Source: a virus
Strand: one strand, 5' to 3'
Virus record (IMG/VR): IMGVR_UViG_3300048014_000353
Coordinates: 1-64,000 of that record
DNA length: 64,000 nt
Part shown: positions 23,752 through 31,385 of the stretch, one piece after another
Layout: every line of letters begins with the position of its first letter
How positions within the stretch are numbered: the first letter of the stretch is position 1
Translations under genes and position numbers: made by a program
The notes under the pieces: generated by a model
What the model saw: only the letters and a program-made list of their open reading frames with translations
Databases searched by the model: none
What the model was told of the DNA's origin: nothing

Positions 23752-24039
23752 TCACAGCGAGTAAACTCTCGCGGCCACAGCCAGAAGCTCGCGGGCCAAG
23801 TAGGGGATGTTCGGGGGCGTCATCCAGAGCTTCACCTGTTCCTGCCATTGGATGCGAAGGTCGATACCGATCGGCGTCCAACGCATGCCCTTGGCGTACT
23901 GCAGGAGTCGTCGCTCGGCGCGCCGTCCCTTGCGTCCGCCGTAGCGGGCGCGGCGCGCGAGGACGGGATGAAGCACCTTCGCGACGTGCATGAGCGTATG
24001 GGCCAGAAACGTCTCCTCATCATCCATGACCCAAACCAT
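23752..24039 (-). CDS. Hypothetical protein next to an IS200-like insertion
   Basis: 95 residues from ATG 24039 (or 24027). Basic and helical (AHTLMHVAKVLHPVLARRAR; LLQYAKGMRWTPIGID). The ATG comes immediately after the right-end hairpin of the tnpA remnant, so the insertion may have replaced the native 5' end or promoter. Confidence 0.45.
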   Translation of the reverse strand: MVWVMDDEETFLAHTLMHVAKVLHPVLARRARYGGRKGRRAERRLLQYAKGMRWTPIGIDLRIQWQEQVKLWMTPPNIPYLARELLAVAARVYSL

Positions 24040-24043
24040 CAAG

Positions 24044-24069
24044 CCCCCGCTCGGCCTTGCAGGCGGGGG
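24044..24069 (-). repeat. IS200-type right-end hairpin
   Basis: Stem CCCCCGC (24044-24050) / GCGGGGG (24063-24069) with a 12-nt loop, on the 3' side of the tnpA remnant; the form expected of IS200/IS605 right ends. Confidence 0.55.
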
Positions 24070-24096
24070 TCGCTGCGGGCGGCGCACGATGTCGCG

Positions 24097-24447
24097 TCAA
24101 CGAGGTCTCTCCTGGTTCTCGATGTAGCGACGGATGATGTCGATAGGGGCGCCGCCTGCGGAGAGCAGGCAGTAACTCGGGCTCCAGAGGACGGCCTTCC
24201 CGCGGTAGGCGGCGCGAAGCGCCGGGAACTCGGATCGCAGTCTCCGGCTGGAGACGGTCTTGAGGAGGTTGATGAGATCGGACGGCCGGACCTTCGGCGG
24301 CAGGTCGAGCAGCGCGTGGACGTGATCCGCCTCGCCGGAGCACTCGACGACGACGCAGTCCCACGCCTTGGCGAGGTCGGAGAGGATCGCGGTGCAGCGA
24401 TCGAGCATCGGTCCGGTGAAGACGTGCTTGCGGTAAGCGCAGGGAGG
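24097..24447 (-). pseudogene. tnpA: IS200/IS605 TnpA (Y1 transposase) remnant
   Basis: It contains the HUH motif in SGEADHVHALLDLPPKV, the SYCLLSAGG segment and the helix IIRRYIENQ with the catalytic Tyr. Upstream the frame still reads AYRKHVFTGP, matching the family's YRRKVFTGP start region, but the first beta strand and a start codon are missing: the frame is closed by TGA at 24478-24480. So it is 5'-truncated. Paired with the hairpin at 24044-24069. It is unlinked to the tnpB remnant at 17 kb. Confidence 0.75.
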
Positions 24448-24490
24448 GGAGTTGTCACGAACTGCAGCACGGCCAGGTCAAGATCGAGCA

Positions 24491-24853
24491 TCATCGCCCC
24501 CGCTTCGTCGGCAAGTATTCCTTCGGCACACTCTCCAGCCCCGGGAGCGCCGGCGCGGGCGTCGGCTCGTGCAGGGGATGGCCGAACTTCACCGCGAGCG
24601 CGTCGTGATCGTGCTCAAGCACGTGCGGGTCGCTCATCGAGCGACCTGCGCCGGGATTCCACACCCGACGCTCGCCGCAGGTGCGGCAGATCATGTCGAA
24701 GGTCGGCGGGTGGAGCGTCGTGTGCTCGGGATGGACAGACCAGTCGTGGTCGAGCGGGTTGGCGCATGGGACGAGCCCGCACCGCGCGCAGCTCTGAACG
24801 CCATCGGCGTTCGTCGCGAAGGCGTGGGTCTCCGGAGGGCAGGGGGGCGTCAT
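24491..24853 (-). CDS. Zinc-ribbon protein, 120 aa
   Basis: Start ATG 24853, just inside the stop region of the upstream gene. Two CxxC pairs (CARCGLVPC; MICRTCGERRVW) suggest one or two zinc ribbons; a His/Asp-rich stretch (VLEHDHDALAVKFGHPLHEP) follows. No family assigned. Confidence 0.5.
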   Translation of the reverse strand: MTPPCPPETHAFATNADGVQSCARCGLVPCANPLDHDWSVHPEHTTLHPPTFDMICRTCGERRVWNPGAGRSMSDPHVLEHDHDALAVKFGHPLHEPTPAPALPGLESVPKEYLPTKRGR

Positions 24854-24857
24854 GGGC

Positions 24858-25403
24858 CTAGTTCGCTCTCCGTCGGGTGATGCGCGCGGACGCTTCGGCG
24901 ATGCGCTCGGCTTCGGCGCGCGCGCGCTGCAGCCGATTGCGCTCCTCGATCTGCGCCTCGGCTTCCGGCGACAGAGGAGCATCCCCCCCGTGCGCTGCGC
25001 GGTACGCGGACAGGAGGTACGACTGGAGCGAGATCATCTCGTTGAGATACGCGCTCTTGTCGGGCGGCGACTTCTGAAGGTGCGCGGCCGCGCGCGCAAA
25101 CGAACTGAGCGCGCGCGCGACCGCCGGCTCGCCGAGCGGCCGAATCTGCTCTGACCACGCTTTCACCGGCAGGAAGTCGGCGGGGCGCAGATTGAGCTCG
25201 CGTGCCGCCGCCCCGAAGTCGGCGTAGGTCACGACTTCGTCGCGGATCTCTCCGCGCTCCGAGAGGTACGGCCCCGTGAGGAAGCCGTCCTTGCCGCCGT
25301 CGGCGACGAACGACGGAGCCATCCAAGGGGCGTTGCGCGGGTCGGTCCACCGGCGCATCCACGTCCCCCAGGGAGCGACGAACTTCCGAAGGATGAAGCT
25401 CAC
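24858..25403 (-). CDS. Hypothetical phage protein, 181 aa
   Basis: N-terminal half with aromatic residues (RKFVAPWGTWMRRWTDPRN), then VVTYADFGAAARELNLRPAD and a C-terminal basic coiled-coil helix (AQIEERNRLQRARAEAERIA). No recognised domain. Its ATG overlaps the stop of the coiled-coil gene upstream. Confidence 0.5.
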   Translation of the reverse strand: MSFILRKFVAPWGTWMRRWTDPRNAPWMAPSFVADGGKDGFLTGPYLSERGEIRDEVVTYADFGAAARELNLRPADFLPVKAWSEQIRPLGEPAVARALSSFARAAAHLQKSPPDKSAYLNEMISLQSYLLSAYRAAHGGDAPLSPEAEAQIEERNRLQRARAEAERIAEASARITRRRAN

Positions 25404-25828
25404 TTCTCGCTCTCCACGCCCTCGTAGATCGCGAGGAGGGTCTCCAAGGCGGATTTCTGCGCCGCGCTGAGGTTTGAGCTGTTGGCGATCTCCCGAAGCG
25501 GCGCCATCGCCTCGCCCAATCTCGCCGCGGTGAGAGAGATGCGGGGAGCGGCGCCCGACGTCCTCGCGGACGCGTTGAGGAAGTTTCGCAGCTCCTCGTT
25601 CTCCGCGCGCAGGCGCACGGCTTCCTGAAAGAGTCCCGCTTCGCTCGCAGCGAGCTGCGCGTCGTCGTTCGGAGGTTCGTCCCCGTCCGCGAGTTCCGGC
25701 CCCGGCTCCCTCCCATCGATCGCGTCGAGGATGATCTTCGCGCCAGCGAGCGCGGTCTCGAGCCGCTCCTTCTCCCGCGCGAGGAACTCGACCTTGTCCA
25801 GCACCGCCGTCATCGCTCCGTGGTTCAT
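25400..25828 (-). CDS. Coiled-coil protein, 142 aa
   Basis: Start ATG 25828 inside an ATGA overlap. N-terminal heptad-rich helix (LDKVEFLAREKERLETALAG), acidic middle and a second helix (FQEAVRLRAENEELRNFLNA). Likely oligomeric; function unknown. Confidence 0.5.
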   Translation of the reverse strand: MNHGAMTAVLDKVEFLAREKERLETALAGAKIILDAIDGREPGPELADGDEPPNDDAQLAASEAGLFQEAVRLRAENEELRNFLNASARTSGAAPRISLTAARLGEAMAPLREIANSSNLSAAQKSALETLLAIYEGVESEK

Positions 25829-26364
25829 CGCGCTTCGCTCCCTTCGCCCGATGCAGGCGAGTCGTTCTGAGGGAAGGCGAGGTACGCCATCCCCTTCGCT
25901 TCCTCTTCGGTCATCAGTCCGGTCGAGAGCCCCTTGGCGATGAGGATCGCGGACGCGCGGTCGGCGAGATAGCGCTCGGTCCAGGTTCCGAAATCCATCG
26001 TCGACGACACTCCGGTCTTGAGGACCTTCCAGACCCCGGCGACCTCGCACGCCAAGAAATTCCCTCGCTCACCACGGAAAGCGATGACGCTCGCGTCGAG
26101 CACCGCCGCCTCCGCGGCGTCGTCAAGCAGCCGTGCCTCGTGGAGCTCGTCGATCATGTCGCGGAGCGCAGGGAAGCCCTCGAGCGATACCGTGTTTTTG
26201 AAGGACGCTGCGAGTGACACGATGCGCCCGGGAATCGCGCCTTGCATCGTGAGCGACGCAGCCTCGGCGTCGACGTCGACCTTGCTCGGGCTGTACTCCA
26301 CGCCCGTGAGGTCGAACGCAACGGGCTTTCCTCCGATGAAGAGCTGAGCCCTCGGCATCTTCAT
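25825..26364 (-). CDS. Hypothetical protein, 179 aa
   Basis: The N-terminus is beta-rich (MPRAQLFIGGKPVAFDLTGV; YSPSKVDVDAEAASLTMQGA), which could be a small nucleic-acid-binding barrel, followed by helices (GFPALRDMIDELHEARLLDD). No family recognised. Both ends overlap neighbouring genes. Confidence 0.5.
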   Translation of the reverse strand: MKMPRAQLFIGGKPVAFDLTGVEYSPSKVDVDAEAASLTMQGAIPGRIVSLAASFKNTVSLEGFPALRDMIDELHEARLLDDAAEAAVLDASVIAFRGERGNFLACEVAGVWKVLKTGVSSTMDFGTWTERYLADRASAILIAKGLSTGLMTEEEAKGMAYLAFPQNDSPASGEGSEAR

Positions 26365-26987
26365 TCGTCGTCGCCTCCTGGCGGCAGAGGCGCGCGCGTG
26401 ATCGAGCGAATCTCCCGGTTCTTCGGAAGGAGCGCCGTGACGACATGCTGGAGTGTCGGGTCCTTCAGGATGCGGCGGTAGGTCTGCGCGACGATGCGGT
26501 CCCAGTGCTCAAGCGTGCTGCCTCCCTCACGCGGCCGTTTTTGCGCCTGGCTCACCATGAAGTCGAGCAGTGCGGACGTCACGCAGTCCCGAAGGTAGAT
26601 CTGATGCTCCAATTCGTCTGCGAAGACCACCGTGTAGAGCAAAAAGGCGTCTTTTCTCAGCGCATGCGCGACGTCGTAACTCACGCGTTTCGCGGGCAGA
26701 TCCATCTGCAGCCGGGCGTCGAACAGGCGCCTCTCGAGACCGGAGAGGATGCCTCCGTGACTGAGGAACAGCGGCGCGGGCGTCGCCGCTTCCGCGGATG
26801 GGCTTGCCACCACGAGAACGAGGCAGCTCGCGGGAACCTGCTCGCGCACGAGGCCGTGCTCCACAAAGCCGATGACATGAACGGTGGGATTGTACTGGTC
26901 GATTCCCACGACCGTCAGCTCCGGGCCGCCGCTTCGCAGCCGCACGACATCCCCCGCGATGAATTGCGCCCGCTTCGTTTCGCTCAT
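26361..26987 (-). CDS. DUF2158-type protein, 208 aa
   Basis: Start ATG 26987 follows AAGGAAGA. Residues 8-30, FIAGDVVRLRSGGPELTVVG, match the YodC/DUF2158 signature (GDVVxLKSGGPxMTV), an SH3-like beta barrel. The remaining 150 residues have MDLPAKRVSYDVAHALRKDA and LLDFMVSQAQKRPREGGS and are unassigned. Another DUF2158-like barrel is in the protein at 33893-34369. Confidence 0.6.
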   Translation of the reverse strand: MSETKRAQFIAGDVVRLRSGGPELTVVGIDQYNPTVHVIGFVEHGLVREQVPASCLVLVVASPSAEAATPAPLFLSHGGILSGLERRLFDARLQMDLPAKRVSYDVAHALRKDAFLLYTVVFADELEHQIYLRDCVTSALLDFMVSQAQKRPREGGSTLEHWDRIVAQTYRRILKDPTLQHVVTALLPKNREIRSITRAPLPPGGDDE

Positions 26988-27000
26988 GATCGTCTTCCTT

Positions 27001-27222
27001 TCATGGCCGCACGCCGACGACCCTGCGCCGCCGCGGGGCCGACGGCGTCGTCCCTTCGGGGTGCCGCGCGATCTCGATCTTGGGCGCGCTGTCGGGCGTA
27101 AGCGTCCCGCGCCGCCGGCGCGCCTCGGTGAACTCGGCGCGCACCATCGCCGGAAGGTGCTCCGACCAGACGAGGCGCAGCTTCGGCGCCGTGCGCGGAG
27201 CCACAAACGAACGAAGGCCCAT
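27001..27222 (-). CDS. Small basic protein with start codon inside a hairpin
   Basis: 73 residues; very basic (EFTEARRRRGTLTP; SAPRRRRVVGVRP). Its ATG (27220-27222) lies in one arm of the inverted repeat 27215-27225 / 27244-27254, so the start could be masked in the mRNA. No family recognised. Confidence 0.45.
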   Translation of the reverse strand: MGLRSFVAPRTAPKLRLVWSEHLPAMVRAEFTEARRRRGTLTPDSAPKIEIARHPEGTTPSAPRRRRVVGVRP

Positions 27223-27254
27223 CTCCCTCGGCTTTACGCCGGAGAGATGGGCCT
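27215..27254 (-). promoter_or_regulatory. Long hairpin masking the start of the next gene
   Basis: Arms AGGCCCATCTC (27215-27225) and GAGATGGGCCT (27244-27254) pair over 11 bp, with an inner CGGC/GCCG stem. On the minus strand the 3' arm contains the GAGGGAG-like site and ATG of the small basic protein. No U-run follows, so translational control is likelier than termination. Confidence 0.45.
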
Positions 27255-27278
27255 GTCAGTTCGGTACTACAGCGCCGA

Positions 27279-27839
27279 CTACTTCTTCAGGACGTACACC
27301 GTCGCGCGCCGCTCACCCGTGCTCGTCACGAAACCGTGCGCCTGGTCCGCCGCCAACATGCGCGTGAGGCGCCGGCGGAACTTCGGCGGGACGCCGAGCT
27401 TCGCGCGAAGGTCCTCGACCCGCAACCCCTGAGCGCCCGCGGCGCGCAGGAGCGCGTGCACGTCCTCCCGCACAGCCGGCTGCCCCTTTTTCGGCGTCGG
27501 CGTCGGCGTCGCGGGTGCGGCCGCGGCGGGCGCGGCTTTGGCAACCGGCGCGGTCTTGGCTGGCGACGGGGCGACGGTCTTTGCCAGCGGGCGCGCGCTT
27601 TGGGAAGGCCGTGTCCGACCTTTGGATGGAGCTGACGCATGGCGACTCGGGGTCGGCGCATGATCTTCGGTCCGCGTGTCGGACGCCTGCTCCGGGCGCA
27701 TCCCGAACGTGGCGGCGAGTTCCTCGCGCACCGCGCGCTGCGCGGCGCGCTGGACCATGTTCCAGAACGCGGCTCCGGTCTCTTCGGCCACGAGCTCCGC
27801 GACGCGCACTGCGATTCGTTTCGACATGTCATCGGCCAT
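27279..27839 (-). CDS. Protein with Ala/Pro linker and C-terminal winged helix
   Basis: 186 residues. N-terminal helix (RIAVRVAELVAEETGAAFWN; MVQRAAQRAVREELAATFGM), a long low-complexity linker (PAAAAPATPTPTPKKG) and a C-terminal HTH-like domain (VREDVHALLRAAGAQGLRVE; DLRAKLGVPPKFRRRLTRML). The C-terminal part looks like a small DNA-binding winged helix. Probably a regulator or nucleoid-type protein. Confidence 0.55.
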   Translation of the reverse strand: MADDMSKRIAVRVAELVAEETGAAFWNMVQRAAQRAVREELAATFGMRPEQASDTRTEDHAPTPSRHASAPSKGRTRPSQSARPLAKTVAPSPAKTAPVAKAAPAAAAPATPTPTPKKGQPAVREDVHALLRAAGAQGLRVEDLRAKLGVPPKFRRRLTRMLAADQAHGFVTSTGERRATVYVLKK

Positions 27840-27964
27840 AGGGATCTCTCCGTTGTGGGGGGAATGAACCCGAGGACTACGACGAGCGCGGCTGCCGCGC
27901 TAACCCCCTTCGATTCGCACGGAGCAGGCGTTCAGGTGGCGCAGCGCGTGCGGGTCGAAAGACA

Positions 27965-28195
27965 ATGGGCTCCATGGCCCTCGTCACCTGCCCCGACTGC
28001 ATTACGTCCGTGTCCGATGCCGCTGCCGCCTGCCCAAAGTGCGGGCGGCCGATGCGCGCAGCCCCCACGTCCCCGGACTCCGCTCCCGTCGTGACGACGC
28101 CGGACGTGTGGCACGACCGGAACTACGGGTGCCTGGGCGGTGCAGTCCTCATCTTGATCGTGGCGCTGGTCTTGTTCGCCAAGTGCGTCCAGTAG
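27965..28195 (+). CDS. Zinc-ribbon membrane protein, isolated on plus strand
   Basis: 76 residues. N-terminal zinc ribbon (VTCPDCITSVSDAAAACPKC, GRP), a Pro/Ser linker and a single C-terminal transmembrane helix (CLGGAVLILIVALVLFAKC). It is the only plus-strand gene in a long minus-strand region, so it has its own promoter somewhere in 27840-27964, where I could not define one. Confidence 0.65.
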   Translation: MGSMALVTCPDCITSVSDAAAACPKCGRPMRAAPTSPDSAPVVTTPDVWHDRNYGCLGGAVLILIVALVLFAKCVQ

Positions 28196-28199
28196 CCGG

Positions 28200-29291
28200 C
28201 TAGCCGCCGAACTCGCGGAAGCTGTCCTCGACCAGGTCGACGCAGAGCTCGTCGAGCTTCGCGCGATCGGGCGCGTCGGGAAGCTTGGACGCCTTGGCGA
28301 TCGCGTCGAGCTCCGCGTTCTCGCGGTCGCTCCACTCGATGAGCTGCTCGATGGTCCAGGCGCCCCGTCGGATCGCGAGCAACTCCTCGGCGTCCGGTCG
28401 TCGCACGAGGACCTTGCCGGTCGTGAGGATCTCCCGGCACATCTTCAGTAGCCGAACGAGATGCATGCCGTGCTTGAGATCGTAGCCGAACTTGGCCTCG
28501 AGCTCCGCGCGGGCCGCATTTCGGTTCACCTTCCACGCCTGGTACTGTTCCCACTCTTTGTGCCGTGCGTGGTACTGGCGCTCCCGGTCGAGAAGCTCGA
28601 TGAAGTTGGACTCGAACCCGACCGCGCGCGCCGCGCCGATCCAGAGGTCACCGGTCGTCACGTGCATCTCGGCGATGGAGTCGGCCATCTTGTCCGCGAT
28701 GAGGAGGCGGCTCGCGGGGTCAAGGTCTCCGACGAAGTCGAGGTTCCAGTCCTTCAGCTTTTTCTCGACCGCGGATCGGGCGGCGGCGATCTGGTCCTGC
28801 GGGATGACCGTCCGCTCGGGTAGACCGAACTCTGCACGCGTCGGCGGCGCCGTCATCGGGTCGCGCAGCCAGCGCATGTGCCCTCGGATTCGGCGAAGCT
28901 GCCCGGTCGCGTACCCCGCGTAGGTGTGCTTGGCCTTCTTCGAGAGGAAAAGATCGCGCGCCGCACGCAGACGCTCACCGAGCGGCGTCATCACGAGCAC
29001 GTCGCTGTCCTCGACGAAGAGGATCTCAAGTACGTTCGGGTTGCAGTCGGCCGCGAGCTGCATGAACTTTCGCAGGCCGAAGATGGTCACGTCCGGCGAC
29101 TTCATCTCGGCCTGCTCAAAGGCGTGCGCGAAGCCGTGGAAGTAGCTGCTCGGCGGGATGGCAACGCCGCGGAAGTCTTCGTCGCTGGTCGCGATGTTGG
29201 TTCCATAAGCATGCGATCCGTGCCGTGCGAAGAACACCGTGCGGCGCGTGAGCCATGGCAGGTTTCCCGTGTACGGAATGCAGTACGTCAT
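28200..29291 (-). CDS. RlaP-type nucleotidyltransferase (DNA polymerase beta superfamily)
   Basis: 363 residues from ATG 29291. The N-terminal GSHAYGTNIATSDEDFRGV has the GS...DxD pattern of the polymerase-beta fold, and LAADCNPNVLEILFVED follows, typical of the YcgL/RlaP (RNA-ligase-associated) family. Helical C-terminus (FGYDLKHGMHLVRLLKMCRE). RlaP proteins are linked by gene neighbourhood to RNA ligases and are thought to take part in RNA repair; an RNA ligase is encoded at 6537-7499. Confidence 0.8.
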   Translation of the reverse strand: MTYCIPYTGNLPWLTRRTVFFARHGSHAYGTNIATSDEDFRGVAIPPSSYFHGFAHAFEQAEMKSPDVTIFGLRKFMQLAADCNPNVLEILFVEDSDVLVMTPLGERLRAARDLFLSKKAKHTYAGYATGQLRRIRGHMRWLRDPMTAPPTRAEFGLPERTVIPQDQIAAARSAVEKKLKDWNLDFVGDLDPASRLLIADKMADSIAEMHVTTGDLWIGAARAVGFESNFIELLDRERQYHARHKEWEQYQAWKVNRNAARAELEAKFGYDLKHGMHLVRLLKMCREILTTGKVLVRRPDAEELLAIRRGAWTIEQLIEWSDRENAELDAIAKASKLPDAPDRAKLDELCVDLVEDSFREFGG

Positions 29292-29563
29292 GCGGCTTTC
29301 CGTTCCTTGTCCTTCACGACCGCGACCATACGGCACTCCGCGCACGACTTGAAGCCGACCGTGACCGGGTCCCCGCAGCGGCAAACGCCGACGCGCTTCT
29401 TGTTCCAGTAGGAGCGTCGGTTGGATGCGCGTCGCGACTTGCGACACGGAGCACAGAGACACGCGTCTCCGCGCGCGATCGGGCGCGCGCCGCACTCGCA
29501 CATCCCCGCGGCCCTCATCCGAGCGCGGAACGACTTGACGTATTCGTAGGGCATCGCGCTCAC
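29288..29563 (-). CDS. Zinc-finger protein, 91 aa
   Basis: Start GTG 29563 overlaps the stop of the downstream phosphoesterase half (GTGA). Cys-rich: CECGARP, CLCAPCRK, CRCGDP and CAECRM would bind two zinc ions; otherwise very basic (KSRRASNRRSYWNKKR). Such proteins are common in phages and bind nucleic acids. Confidence 0.55.
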   Translation of the reverse strand: MSAMPYEYVKSFRARMRAAGMCECGARPIARGDACLCAPCRKSRRASNRRSYWNKKRVGVCRCGDPVTVGFKSCAECRMVAVVKDKERKAA

Positions 29564-29851
29564 GGTCGCCTCCGGAGAAATTCGCGAATCTCGTCGATGG
29601 ACACCGGCGCGTAGGCCCACTGATCGACCCCCACGTTCAGCATCCCGTTCTGGCTCGCCGGCTCGATGCGGTACCTCCAGAGTTCGTGGACGTGTCCGTG
29701 GAGAAGCGCGCGCCCGGGAGCCATCGGCGGCCGGTACTCGGGGTAGCGCGGCTCCGCCGAGTGGTCGCCCACCGCAGGAAAGTGGCAGAGGCGAAACTCC
29801 TCGTAGTCCACCCAGTTGCCGTGGATGGTCGCGAAGCCGAGCCGGTGGTAG
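29560..29851 (-). pseudogene. C-terminal half of a metallophosphoesterase, split by a transposon
   Basis: Reads YHRLGFATIHGNWVDYEEFR then ALLHGHVHELWRYR (metal-binding GHVH) and MLNVGVDQWAYAPVSIDEI, the C-terminal half of a calcineurin-like phosphoesterase. The N-terminal half with the other metal ligands is at 33616-33896. Joining the two at the duplicated GGTGGTAG restores one reading frame (...ADRYHRLGFATIHG...), about 185 residues. The intact enzyme is of the small phage/bacterial phosphodiesterase type. Confidence 0.85.
29844..29851. repeat. Target-site duplication, left copy
   Basis: GGTGGTAG, repeated at 33608-33615 outside the right terminal inverted repeat. Eight bases fits IS1-type transposition. 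Confidence 0.85.
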
Positions 29852-29913
29852 GGCACTGGTCGGTTTTGAAATGACGCGGCTCGTGCCAACGGCGGCGGGG
29901 CACTCTCTCGCCC

Positions 29914-30237
29914 ATGGCGATCCTGTTGGAGCGGGTCACGTGGCGGAAGGCGAAGCAGTTCACGGCAGGGGCGACGACGCCGGACCTTACGGCGGACGAA
30001 GTCGCCAACGCGAGGCGCGCGCTTCGTGTCCTACGGACACGTCACGGTGGCACCCGCGCGCTCGCGGACGCGATTGGCGTAAGAGTCGCGACAGTACAGA
30101 ACGGGATGAAACCACGTCGGAAGGTCGGCGTCGGGCTCGCGCTACGTCTTGCGCGGCTCGCGGGCGTGCCGCTGGAGGACGTACTTAGTGGGGCTTGGCC
30201 GAAGCATGGCTCGTGCCCTATGTGCGGCCGCTGTTGA
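29914..30237 (+). CDS. HTH protein with C-terminal CxxCxxC
   Basis: 107 residues from ATG 29914. The helical part LTADEVANARRALRVLRTRH and the HTH TRALADAIGVRVATVQNGMK, followed by ALRLARLAGVPLEDVLSGAW, is a Cro/XRE-type domain; the tail ends GSCPMCGRC. Located just inside the left end of the transposon, so probably a regulator of transposition or passenger genes. Its 3' end overlaps the convergent ribbon-helix-helix gene by 20 bases. Confidence 0.6.
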   Translation: MAILLERVTWRKAKQFTAGATTPDLTADEVANARRALRVLRTRHGGTRALADAIGVRVATVQNGMKPRRKVGVGLALRLARLAGVPLEDVLSGAWPKHGSCPMCGRC

Positions 30238-30421
30238 TGCCGCGCACGATGCGGGCGCCCGTTACCAGCGTCTCCCTAGCCCACGAAGTTACCGGCTTTC
30301 CAGCTAGACGCGCGGCCTCGACGATTTCGCCACGTTCCTCTTCGCTCAATCGCAAGGTGAACACCGTTGCGCGTGCTTCCCCCTCTGGCAGAGGGGGGCG
30401 CCCCATGCGCTTCGCCTTCAC
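30218..30421 (-). CDS. Ribbon-helix-helix (CopG/Arc-type) protein in the transposase operon
   Basis: 67 residues from GTG 30421 overlapping the transposase stop (GTGA). MGRPPLPEGEARATVFTLRL is the beta strand and SEEERGEIVEAARLAGKPVT, SWARETLVTGA the two helices. It may regulate the transposase promoter. It differs from the two paralogous RHH proteins at 58 kb and 63 kb. Confidence 0.65.
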   Translation of the reverse strand: MKAKRMGRPPLPEGEARATVFTLRLSEEERGEIVEAARLAGKPVTSWARETLVTGARIVRGINSGRT

Positions 30422-31263
30422 TGGGCATCCGTCCGGCTAAGCGCGGCATCCAGCAGCTCGTCCATGCTCCAGACGTGCTGCGCGACGCCAGCGGCCATCG
30501 CGGGCGTGCAGCGAATCGTCGAGTGGATCCGGCAGAGGTTGTAGTGCGCGAAGTGCAGCGCGACAGCGGCGCCATGGTTTTCCAATTTCTTCGAGTGCGC
30601 GTTCGTCAGCCGCGTGAAACGGCGGATCTGCATCCTCATCGTCAAGTTCTGGCGCTCGACGTAGCTCGTCGAGACCAGATCGGCGTCCGGCGAGCCGTAG
30701 ATCGGCGTCTTCTCCGTCGAAGTCACCCGCGGGGGCGAGTACCTACCACTGCCGGCGGCCTCGGCCTCGAACTCCTTTACGATCTGCGCGTAGTGCACGC
30801 CGCGCGACGCGAAAGCATCGCCGATCGCGTTGACGTACATGCGCAGACCGTCGGTGCTGATCTGCACGCGGTAGCGGAGGCGTGATGCGAGGTCCGAGAT
30901 GAACACGTTCGTCGTCTCCGCGTTGCGCTTGCCGGTGAGGAAGCACGGGATCAGCTTCGTGTCGGCGTCGATCGCGACATACGTCCACGTGTCGCCCACG
31001 CGCGAATCGTCGTCGTTGTCGGTCACACGCCTCTGCTTCTTCTGCACGAACGCCCACAGCTCGTCGATCTCCAGCCGCTTGCACGAGAGGTCACGCATCG
31101 TTTCGTCGAGCAGCGCCGCGCAGCCGTCGCCGACGCGCACGAGCAGACTGAGGACCGTCTCGCGACTCACGCCGACGAGACGCTCCGTGCCGCGCACGGA
31201 GACACCCTCGACGAGCGCGCTGAGGACCGCGATCTGCTTGGAGCGGGGGAGCACGTTTGCCAT
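30418..31263 (-). CDS. DDE transposase, IS1-family type
   Basis: 281 residues. N-terminal HTH (VRGTERLVGVSRETVLSLLV), then the DDE catalytic core: first Asp in EIDELWAFVQKKQ, strand WTYVAIDADTKLIPCFLTGK, second Asp in VQISTDGLRMYVNAIG and Glu in YVERQNLTMRMQIRRFTRLT. The C-terminal ALHFAHYNLCRIH is typical of IS1-like enzymes. The 8-bp target duplication fits this family. No frameshift, so it is probably active in cis. Confidence 0.85.
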   Translation of the reverse strand: MANVLPRSKQIAVLSALVEGVSVRGTERLVGVSRETVLSLLVRVGDGCAALLDETMRDLSCKRLEIDELWAFVQKKQRRVTDNDDDSRVGDTWTYVAIDADTKLIPCFLTGKRNAETTNVFISDLASRLRYRVQISTDGLRMYVNAIGDAFASRGVHYAQIVKEFEAEAAGSGRYSPPRVTSTEKTPIYGSPDADLVSTSYVERQNLTMRMQIRRFTRLTNAHSKKLENHGAAVALHFAHYNLCRIHSTIRCTPAMAAGVAQHVWSMDELLDAALSRTDAQ

Positions 31264-31349
31264 GAACTAAACGTAACACGATAACAAACGACCGCAAGCG
31301 CAAAACATCGTTTTTTATGGCGTACGGAATGGTTTTTGGAATAATTTAG

Positions 31350-31378
31350 TTGACCTTTCTCTCTGGATTCGCCAAAGT
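31350..31378 (+). promoter_or_regulatory. Promoter of the passenger genes (leaderless)
   Basis: -35 TTGACC (31350-31355), 17-bp spacer, -10 CAAAGT (31373-31378), then 7 bases to ATG 31386. It lies in an AT-rich stretch (31264-31350) between the divergent transposase and passenger genes. No operator palindrome of the element's regulon here. Confidence 0.5.
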
Positions 31379-31385
31379 CCTCAAA

